Shown: in pieces, positions 1-4,560 of the stretch
How positions within the stretch are numbered: the first letter of the stretch is position 1
How the letters are laid out: each line of letters starts with the position of its first letter
Source of the DNA: Pseudomonadota bacterium
GTDB taxonomy: Bacteria > Pseudomonadota > Alphaproteobacteria > Rhizobiales > Devosiaceae
Assembly: GCA_023390785.1 (NCBI GenBank)
Contig: JAEWCE010000037.1
Coordinates: forward strand, 1 to 13,600
Reading direction: 5' to 3'
Length of the DNA stretch: 13,600 nt
Program-made: the position numbers and the translations under genes
The notes under the pieces: generated by a model
The model's database searches: none
The model's input: only the letters and a program-made list of their open reading frames with translations
What the model was told of the DNA's origin: nothing

Positions 1-39
1 CTCTTGCGATCCGGGTGAGGGGGCCTTCACCTCGTTCAT
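1..39 (-). CDS. ABC-2 type permease, N-terminal fragment (probable)
   Basis: Only the first 13 codons lie in the window (M-N-E-V-K-A-P-S-P-G-S-Q-E); the gene continues past position 1. The ATG at 39-37 overlaps the TGA of the upstream ATPase gene in a 4-base ATGA, the same coupling seen at the next junction up the operon. An AGGA lies about nine bases upstream of the ATG. The residues seen carry no diagnostic motif. The permease call is inferred from operon order: TetR, HlyD adaptor and ABC ATPase are normally followed by one or two ABC-2 membrane subunits (as ybhS and ybhR in E. coli). The start is well supported; the product is a context guess. Confidence 0.55.
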   Translation of the reverse strand, partial: MNEVKAPSPGSQE

Positions 40-986
40 GCCGCGACGTCCTGCGGGTCGCCGGCGAAATTGTCGCGCGCGCCTGCCATCAGATAGATGA
101 ATGCCTCCTCGAGGCCGGCGACCTGCAGGCTCCAGCGATGCGTGCCCTCGGCCTTCAGCCGCTCGACCGTTGCCGTGAGCGCCGCCTTGTCGGTGCCCGA
201 GACGTGCAGCACCGCCCCGAACCGCGCCACCTGCTCCACCCCGGGCTCATGCCTGAGTCGCTCCTCGAGCCCGGCGAGGTCGGGGCCCTCGACCCGCCAG
301 GTCTCGAGCCCGACCAGTCTGGGGATGTCGGCCGAGGGGCCATCGATCAGCTTCTTGCCGTAGGCGATGTAGGTGATGAAGTCGCACTGCACGGCTTCGT
401 CCATGTAGTGGGTCGACACCAGCACCGTGACGCCCCTGGCGCTGAGCCGCCGGATTTCGTCCCAGAAATCGCGCCGCGCCTTGGGATCGACGCCCGCCGT
501 GGGCTCGTCGAGCAGCAGCAATTGCGGTTCGTGCAGCAGGCAGGCGGTGAGCGCCAACCGCTGCTTCCAGCCGCCCGACAGCGAGCCGGCGAGCTGTCTC
601 GAGCGGTCGGCGAGGCCGAGATCGCGCAGCGCCGCATCCACCCGCTCGCGCCGCCGGTCGAGCCGGTACATGCGGGCGACGAAATCGAGATTCTCGCGGA
701 TCGTCAGGTCTTCGTAGTACGAGAATTTCTGCGTCATGTAGCCGACCGCCTCCTTGATGCGGCCGGCGTCGTGCCGCACGTCGAGCCCGAGGCAGGTGCC
801 CTCCCCCTCGTCCGGTGTCAGCAGCCCGCACAGCATCCGGATGGTGGTGGTCTTGCCCGAGCCGTTCGGCCCGAGGAACCCGTAGATGGCGCCGCGCGGC
901 ACGCGGATGTCGAAATGATCGACCACAATGCGCTCGCCGAAGCGCTTGGTGAGGCCGCGCACGTCGATGACGGCATCCTCGCTCAT
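36..986 (-). CDS. ABC transporter ATP-binding protein (multidrug efflux type)
   Basis: A 316-residue ATPase that would power export through the ABC-2 permease encoded just downstream. All hallmarks are visible: Walker A GPNGSGKTT at 39-47, Q-loop Q86, signature LSGGWKQ at 136-142, Walker B LLLLDEP with catalytic E161, D-loop AGVDP, and H-loop H193. A C-terminal extension of about 100 residues follows the nucleotide-binding domain, as in DrrA/CcmA-like exporters of antibiotics. E. coli YbhF of the comparable operon carries two ATPase domains; this protein has one, so it probably works as a homodimer. The open frame extends upstream to 1160, but the ATG at 986 is chosen because it forms an ATGA overlap with the adaptor stop and the motif-bearing domain begins at once. 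No strong Shine-Dalgarno is visible, so translational coupling is likely. Family is certain, substrate unknown. Confidence 0.93.
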   Translation of the reverse strand: MSEDAVIDVRGLTKRFGERIVVDHFDIRVPRGAIYGFLGPNGSGKTTTIRMLCGLLTPDEGEGTCLGLDVRHDAGRIKEAVGYMTQKFSYYEDLTIRENLDFVARMYRLDRRRERVDAALRDLGLADRSRQLAGSLSGGWKQRLALTACLLHEPQLLLLDEPTAGVDPKARRDFWDEIRRLSARGVTVLVSTHYMDEAVQCDFITYIAYGKKLIDGPSADIPRLVGLETWRVEGPDLAGLEERLRHEPGVEQVARFGAVLHVSGTDKAALTATVERLKAEGTHRWSLQVAGLEEAFIYLMAGARDNFAGDPQDVAA

Positions 987-1930
987 TTGAGCCGCCCGAT
1001 GCTCACCGGCTGGCCGGGAAGAACGGCGTTCTGTTGGTCCATGACGGCCTCGGTGAGAAAGCTCAGCCGGCTGCGCTCGTCGCGCGAATAGATGATCGGC
1101 GGGGTGAATTGCGGATCGGAGGCGAAGCGGCTGATGCTGGCCGTGAGGCCGGCGGCGCACCCGTCGCAGCTCACGGCGACCTGCTGGCCCAGCGTGAACT
1201 GCTGCCGGTCGGCCTCGCTCACATAGAACAGCACCTTCATCGTGCCGGCGCCGCTCAGCGCCGCCACCGGCGCGCCGACCGCGACCACCTCGCCTGCCTT
1301 GTAATAGAGCCGCTCGACGCGGCCGTCCGCAGGGGCCGTGACCGTGCGCGTCTCGAGTGCCGCCCTGGCGGTGGCGGCATCGGCCTTCGCCGCCGCGACG
1401 TTGGCTTCGGCCGCGATCTGCTGCGCATCGCGTGCCGGCAACTGCTGCACCTTGAGCTGCGCCGTGAGCTGGTCCACCGCCGCCTGCGCCGCCTTCACAC
1501 TGGCCTTGCCCTGGTCGAGGGTCGCCACCGGCGTCAGGCCACGGTCGAACAGATCCTGCGTGCGCGCCAGGTTTTGCTGGGCGAGGCTGAGGTCGGCCCC
1601 GGCCTTCATCAATTGCGCCTTGGTGACGTCGATCTCTTCCTGCCGGCTGCCGGTCTTGAGATTGGCCAGCGTCGCTTCGGCGGCATCGGCACGCGCCCTC
1701 GCCGCATCGTACTGCGCCTGCTGCTGACTGGTCTCGAGCACGAACAGCACGTCGCCCTTGTGGACGAGCTGGCCCTCGGCGACCGGCATGGACGCGATGG
1801 TACCGGCACTGGCCGCGGCGGCATAGACGTAGTCGTCCTCGGCATAGCCGTTCCAGCTTGGCGGCGCCGCGGGGCCGAAGCCGGGCAGGATCGCGACGAG
1901 CCCCATCAGCCAGGCGAGTGCATGGTCCAT
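983..1930 (-). CDS. HlyD/YbhG-family periplasmic adaptor protein
   Basis: A 315-residue membrane-fusion (adaptor) subunit expected to link the ABC pump to the outer membrane. A hydrophobic N-terminal segment (about 4-22) acts as signal or anchor; there is no lipobox cysteine. Residues about 44-66 (MPVAEGQLVHKGDVLFVLE) form the first lipoyl half and TAPADGRVERLYYKAGEVV (about 198-216) the second. Between them lies a long alanine- and glutamine-rich helical hairpin (about 68-192). A beta-barrel with a C-x-x-C pair (C255, C258) and the segment FTPPIIYSRDERSRL follow, typical of the YbhG branch. The ATG at 1930 has GAGGAGG five bases upstream, overlapping the TGA of the tetR gene, so the two genes are translationally linked. 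The stop overlaps the ATPase start. Not in doubt as a family member; the exported compound cannot be read from sequence. Confidence 0.93.
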   Translation of the reverse strand: MDHALAWLMGLVAILPGFGPAAPPSWNGYAEDDYVYAAAASAGTIASMPVAEGQLVHKGDVLFVLETSQQQAQYDAARARADAAEATLANLKTGSRQEEIDVTKAQLMKAGADLSLAQQNLARTQDLFDRGLTPVATLDQGKASVKAAQAAVDQLTAQLKVQQLPARDAQQIAAEANVAAAKADAATARAALETRTVTAPADGRVERLYYKAGEVVAVGAPVAALSGAGTMKVLFYVSEADRQQFTLGQQVAVSCDGCAAGLTASISRFASDPQFTPPIIYSRDERSRLSFLTEAVMDQQNAVLPGQPVSIGRLK

Positions 1931-1940
1931 CCGCGCCTCC

Positions 1941-2603
1941 TCAGGTCGCCATGAAACGGCGCTCGCGCTGCGGCGCGCTGAGGCCGTCGAACAGGATGGT
2001 CAGATGGTTGTCGATCAGCCGCTCGATCTCGAGCCCGTTGGCCGGGCGGATGCCGAACAGCTCGGCCATCAGCATGTGGGCAATGATCGGCCCGACCACC
2101 GAGCGCAACGTCAGCTCGGGATCGACCGGCCGGAAATAGCCCTCGCGCACGCCGCTGGCGATCAGCGCCGTGACCGCCGGGATGACGCGGTCGAGCACCT
2201 CGCGCCGGTACATCTGCGCGAAATCGGGGAAGTTGACGATCTCACGCACCAGCAGGCGCGGGATGGCGATCAGCTTGGGATCGGCGATGCGCCCGGCGAT
2301 CATCTTCAGCACCGTACCGATCACCAGCCGCGGATCGCCGGCGTAGTTTTCGAGAAAGCCCAGCGCATTGTCGGCGATGGGCCGCACCGCGCGCTTCACC
2401 AGCCCCTCGAGGATCGCCTCCTTGCTGGGGAAGTAGAGATAGACTGCGCCCTTGCTGAGCCCGGCGCGGCTGGCGATGTCCTCGACGCGGGTGGCGGCAA
2501 AGCCCTTTTCCACGAACAGCGCCAGCGCCGCATCCAGCACCTCGTCCGGCCGTGCCTCCGCCCGTCGCCTGAATTTTGGCCCCCGTTGCACGGCGTTCGA
2601 CAT
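1941..2603 (-). CDS. TetR/AcrR-family transcriptional repressor of the efflux operon
   Basis: A 220-residue regulator. The N-terminal helix-turn-helix domain (about 20-66) has the family pattern: ALALFVEKGF, then TRVEDIASRAGLSKGAVYLYF, then SKEAIL. The C-terminal ligand and dimer domain is all-helical. Being first in the operon and ten bases from the adaptor start, it most likely represses its own transcription and that of the pump, as CecR does for ybhGFSR. The frame is open back to 2666, but the ATG at 2603 is chosen: GGAG lies eight bases upstream, and earlier ATGs would put the double-palindrome operator (2617-2657) inside the coding region. E. coli CecR is of similar size. The inducer is unknown. 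Confidence 0.93.
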   Translation of the reverse strand: MSNAVQRGPKFRRRAEARPDEVLDAALALFVEKGFAATRVEDIASRAGLSKGAVYLYFPSKEAILEGLVKRAVRPIADNALGFLENYAGDPRLVIGTVLKMIAGRIADPKLIAIPRLLVREIVNFPDFAQMYRREVLDRVIPAVTALIASGVREGYFRPVDPELTLRSVVGPIIAHMLMAELFGIRPANGLEIERLIDNHLTILFDGLSAPQRERRFMAT

Positions 2604-2616
2604 GCAATTCGCTCCA

Positions 2617-2657
2617 ACTGACTGCTCGGTCATTACGGTAATAACCGACCAGTCAGT
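2617..2657. promoter_or_regulatory. Double-palindrome operator for the TetR repressor
   Basis: Two 20-base arms (2617-2636 and 2638-2657) around a single central base are inverted copies with two mismatches. Each arm holds a smaller 14-base dyad of the form TGAC...GTCA: TGACTGCTCGGTCA at 2619-2632 and TAACCGACCAGTCA at 2642-2655, with centres 23 bases apart. This is the arrangement expected when two TetR dimers bind side by side. The site lies 14 bases upstream of the tetR start codon and overlaps its likely promoter. Regulator identity is inferred from position. Confidence 0.75.
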
Positions 2658-2666
2658 CAGTTGCAA
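2638..2666 (-). promoter_or_regulatory. Candidate sigma-70 promoter of the efflux operon
   Basis: Read on the minus strand, TTGCAA (2666-2661) and TATTAC (2643-2638) are separated by exactly 17 bases, each matching the housekeeping consensus at four of six positions. The start site would fall near 2632, giving a leader of about 30 bases that contains the GGAG of tetR. The downstream half of the double palindrome would cover the start site and the upstream half the spacer, fitting repression by occlusion. No experimental support. Confidence 0.45.
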
Positions 2667-2726
2667 GGGGAATCCCGGCGGCCCGGGTCCTGGCGCCGGA
2701 ACGCGGGAACTGGCTCCGGTCGCTCC

Positions 2727-2754
2727 CTTGAACGCCCGAAAACCCCACCTATCT
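2727..2754 (+). promoter_or_regulatory. RpoH (sigma-32) heat-shock promoter of hsp20
   Basis: CTTGAA at 2727-2732 and CCTATCT at 2748-2754 match the alphaproteobacterial RpoH consensus (CTTG, 17-18 bases, CYTATNT); the spacing from the G of CTTG is exactly 17. It faces hsp20 and predicts a start near 2761, leaving a leader of about 110 bases. The gene behind it is a heat-shock gene, which supports the call. Confidence 0.78.
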
Positions 2755-2760
2755 CAATGC

Positions 2761-2872
2761 TGTCCGCCGGCAGACGCCGGGGATCGGGCCACCCGGGAAT
2801 GCGCCTTCGCCGATTGCGGGAGGGCGCGTGGGACACCCGCCACAACCACGTTGCTCACACGGAGAATGTGAC
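2761..2872 (+). promoter_or_regulatory. ROSE-like RNA thermometer leader of hsp20 (candidate)
   Basis: The predicted leader is a chain of hairpins: CCGGC/GCCGG (2767-2771 with 2776-2780), CGGG/CCCG (2785-2788 with 2792-2795), GCGCC/GGCGC (2801-2805 with 2823-2827) and GTGG/CCAC (2828-2831 with 2840-2843). Its last element has the ROSE hallmark UUGCU (2851-2855) just ahead of the Shine-Dalgarno GGAGAA (2861-2866). Pairs U2851-A2866, U2852-A2865, C2854-G2864, U2855-A2863 and C2856-G2862 leave G2853 bulged, as the conserved unpaired G does in rhizobial ROSE elements. The terminal hairpin has only five pairs, so it is weak by eye. The call is inferential but position, length and motif all fit. 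Confidence 0.5.
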
Positions 2873-3322
2873 ATGCAGACCTACGATTTTTCCCCCTTCT
2901 ATCGTTCGACCGTCGGCTTCGACCGGCTGTTCAACCGCCTCGACGGCCTCGTCGGCCAGGAGGCCAAGACCTACCCGCCCTACAACATCGAGAAGGTCGG
3001 CGATGACGCCTACCGCATCTCGATCGCGGTTGCCGGCTTTGCCGAGAGCGACCTGGTGATCGAGTCCAAGGAGAACGGGCTCGTCGTCAAGGGCGCCAAA
3101 GCCCCGGCCTCCGAGGACAAGCGCGAGTTCCTGCACCGCGGCATTGCCGAGCGCGCCTTCGAGCTGCGCTTCCAGCTCGCCGAGTACGTCGAAGTGTCGG
3201 GCGCCTCGCTCGAGAACGGGCTGCTCCACATCGAGCTGAAGCGCGAGCTGCCGGAATCCAAGAAGGCCCGCACCATCGAGATCAAGGGCAGCGCGCCCAA
3301 GGCGCTCGAGCAGGTCAACTAA
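2873..3322 (+). CDS. ibpA: Small heat-shock protein, Hsp20/IbpA type
   Basis: A 149-residue ATP-independent chaperone that holds unfolding proteins in large oligomers for DnaK/ClpB. The N-terminus (M-Q-T-Y-D-F-S-P-F-Y-R-S then GFDRLFNRLD) and the phrases YPPYNIE, YRISIAVAGFAESDL, LVVKGA and GIAERAFELRFQLAE are characteristic of IbpA-class proteins. The alpha-crystallin domain runs from about 35 to 127 and ends in the conserved A-x-L-x-N-G-L-L strand (111-118). An IEI tripeptide (135-137) occupies the place of the C-terminal I-x-I anchor. The frame opens at 2828, but the ATG at 2873 gives the family N-terminus and has GGAGA seven bases upstream. Transcription probably comes from the RpoH promoter at 2727, and translation may be temperature-controlled by the leader. 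A strong terminator follows, so it is likely monocistronic. Confidence 0.95.
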   Translation: MQTYDFSPFYRSTVGFDRLFNRLDGLVGQEAKTYPPYNIEKVGDDAYRISIAVAGFAESDLVIESKENGLVVKGAKAPASEDKREFLHRGIAERAFELRFQLAEYVEVSGASLENGLLHIELKRELPESKKARTIEIKGSAPKALEQVN

Positions 3323-3384
3323 TTCCGGTCACGAACGGCCTGCTTGATCGGGCCATCTCCTGACCGGCAGGCGATTGGAATTGG

Positions 3385-3415
3385 GGCGCGGATCCGACGA
3401 GGGTCCGCGCCTTTT
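3385..3415 (+). terminator. Rho-independent terminator after hsp20
   Basis: A perfect 8-base stem GGCGCGGA (3385-3392) with TCCGCGCC (3404-3411), an 11-base loop and a TTTT run at 3412-3415, lying 62 bases after the hsp20 stop. It sits immediately beyond the stop of the convergent kinase-like gene (3421), but on the minus strand no T-run follows the stem, so it mainly serves hsp20. Confidence 0.85.
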
Positions 3416-3420
3416 GCGTT

Positions 3421-3912
3421 TCAGCCGAGACGGGGGCGCAGCCGGGCGACGAGGAGAGCGACGGTGGCATCGAACGGGGTCGCCGCAGTGTCGACCACGA
3501 GGTCGCTGAACGGCCGCTCGCCGTAACCTTGCGCCAGCATTTCGGCGATGCGGGCGCGTTCGCCGGCGGAAAAGACGCGGCCACGCCCGGCGTGAACGAG
3601 TTGTTCGTACGCGGCGCCGAGGCTGACGACGACGAGGCCGTGTCCGGCGTCGGCCATGCGGCGGCGGAAATAGACGTAGTTGGCACAGCGCAGCGGATAG
3701 GCCACGATCGCCGAGGGGGACTGCCGCAGCGCATCGAGCAGCGCCGTGGCGATGCTGCGGCTGGTGCCGAGGCTCGAGGCATACCAGGGGCGGCGGTGAT
3801 CGGCGAAATCATCGCCATCGAGGAACGCGGCACCGAGCCGCCCCGCGACCGCGCGACCGAGGGTGCTTTTGCCGGCGCCGATGGGGCCGCTGAAGAAAAT
3901 CGCCTGCGTCAT
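3421..3912 (-). CDS. Small P-loop kinase-like NTPase (GntK/shikimate-kinase fold), substrate unknown
   Basis: A 163-residue single-domain protein. Walker A is GPIGAGKST (9-17), followed by a helix and LDGDDF (31-36), the acidic substrate-side motif seen in gluconate and shikimate kinase-like enzymes. AIVAYPLR (68-75) occupies the Walker B strand position, and RCANYVYFRRRM resembles the arginine-rich segment after it in gluconokinases. VVDTAATP (139-146) forms the last conserved strand and turn. It is about the size of bacterial gluconokinases and shikimate kinases, but diagnostic substrate residues are not convincing, so a specific name would be unsafe; it could equally be a nucleotide or antibiotic phosphotransferase-like protein. 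The ATG at 3912 puts Walker A at the usual distance; only a weak AGG precedes it. It stands alone on its strand, diverging from dps. Confidence 0.85.
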   Translation of the reverse strand: MTQAIFFSGPIGAGKSTLGRAVAGRLGAAFLDGDDFADHRRPWYASSLGTSRSIATALLDALRQSPSAIVAYPLRCANYVYFRRRMADAGHGLVVVSLGAAYEQLVHAGRGRVFSAGERARIAEMLAQGYGERPFSDLVVDTAATPFDATVALLVARLRPRLG

Positions 3913-4011
3913 GGTGCCTGCCGCGCCGTCGTGCGCATTTTGACCCGGACGGAACCGCCAGGCTGTCGTATGGGTTTTGCACTCATTGCAGCGTCAACAG
4001 GACAATTTCCC
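3913..4011. promoter_or_regulatory. Divergent intergenic region between the kinase-like gene and dps
   Basis: These 99 bases must hold start signals for both genes. On the minus strand TTGACG (3997-3992) and CATACG (3972-3967) are 19 bases apart, a weak promoter candidate. On the plus strand no well-spaced pair is evident. TGCA at 3978-3981 and 3987-3990 forms a short imperfect dyad that could be a shared operator. AGGA at 3999-4002 is the dps ribosome binding site, nine bases before its ATG. Confidence 0.35.
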
Positions 4012-4485
4012 ATGAAATCCCCCGATATCGGCCTCAAGTCCAACACCAAGACCGCCATGGTCGAGCTGTGCAACGCGCGGCTCGCCGACGCGATCGACCT
4101 CGCGCTGGCGGTCAAGCAGGCGCACTGGAACCTCAAGGGCCCGACCTTCATCGCCGTGCACGAGCTGCTCGACATGCTGCGCACCAATCTCGACAACAAT
4201 ATCGATACGGTGGCCGAGCGCGTGGCGCAGCTCGACGGCGTGGCGATGGGGACGACGCAGACCGTCGGCGACAAGACCGCGCTGCCCGCCTACCCGACCG
4301 ATATCAGGAAGGTCGCCGACCATGTCGGCGCGCTGGTCGAGCGCTACGGCGCGCTGAGCAAATCGGTGCGCGAGGCGATCGACACCGCCGATGACGCCGG
4401 CGATGCCGGCACCGCCGACATCTTCACCTCGTTCTCGCGCGACCTCGACAAGGACATGTGGTTCCTCAAGAGCCACCTCGAATAA
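4012..4485 (+). CDS. dps: Dps-family DNA-binding ferritin-like protein
   Basis: A 157-residue protein of the Dps/miniferritin family, which forms 12-subunit shells that oxidise Fe(II) with hydrogen peroxide, store iron and shield DNA during stress. The inter-subunit ferroxidase ligands are intact: H38 in KQAHWNLKG, H50, D65 and E69. Their spacings of 12, 15 and 4 equal those of E. coli Dps (H51, H63, D78, E82). The N-terminal tail (M-K-S-P-D-I-G-L-K-S-N-T-K) has three lysines, which could contact DNA. The frame is open upstream, but the ATG at 4012 has AGGA nine bases before it and yields the normal family length. It ends in a hairpin terminator and looks monocistronic. No OxyR or Fur site is recognisable by eye. 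Confidence 0.95.
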   Translation: MKSPDIGLKSNTKTAMVELCNARLADAIDLALAVKQAHWNLKGPTFIAVHELLDMLRTNLDNNIDTVAERVAQLDGVAMGTTQTVGDKTALPAYPTDIRKVADHVGALVERYGALSKSVREAIDTADDAGDAGTADIFTSFSRDLDKDMWFLKSHLE

Positions 4486-4490
4486 GTCGA

Positions 4491-4510
4491 CGGCCCGGGC
4501 TGGCGGGCCG
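4491..4510. other. GC-rich hairpin after dps
   Basis: CGGCCC (4491-4496) pairs with GGGCCG (4505-4510) around an 8-base loop, six bases after the dps stop codon. No T-run follows, so it is not a terminator alone; it may protect the dps mRNA 3' end or help the stronger hairpin downstream. Confidence 0.45.
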
Positions 4511-4523
4511 CTGCGACGTCGGG

Positions 4524-4560
4524 AGGACGGCCCCGCACCCGCAGGGCCGTCCTTGTTATT
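4524..4560 (+). terminator. Rho-independent terminator of dps, in a convergent junction
   Basis: A perfect 10-base stem, AGGACGGCCC (4524-4533) with GGGCCGTCCT (4544-4553), a 10-base loop and the T-rich tail TGTTATT (4554-4560). The stop codon of the convergent large gene (4558-4556) lies in that tail, so the hairpin separates the two units; on the minus strand the T-run is poor. Confidence 0.85.

Noticed and set aside
1034..1954. Plus-strand open frames over the adaptor and TetR genes (also 15-1091 and 2004-2621)
   Set aside because: They are antisense to genes with clear family motifs and good start signals; composition is typical of shadows.
3940..3974. TTGACC followed by TATGGG as a dps promoter
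   Set aside because: The spacing of 23 bases is too long for a sigma-70 promoter.
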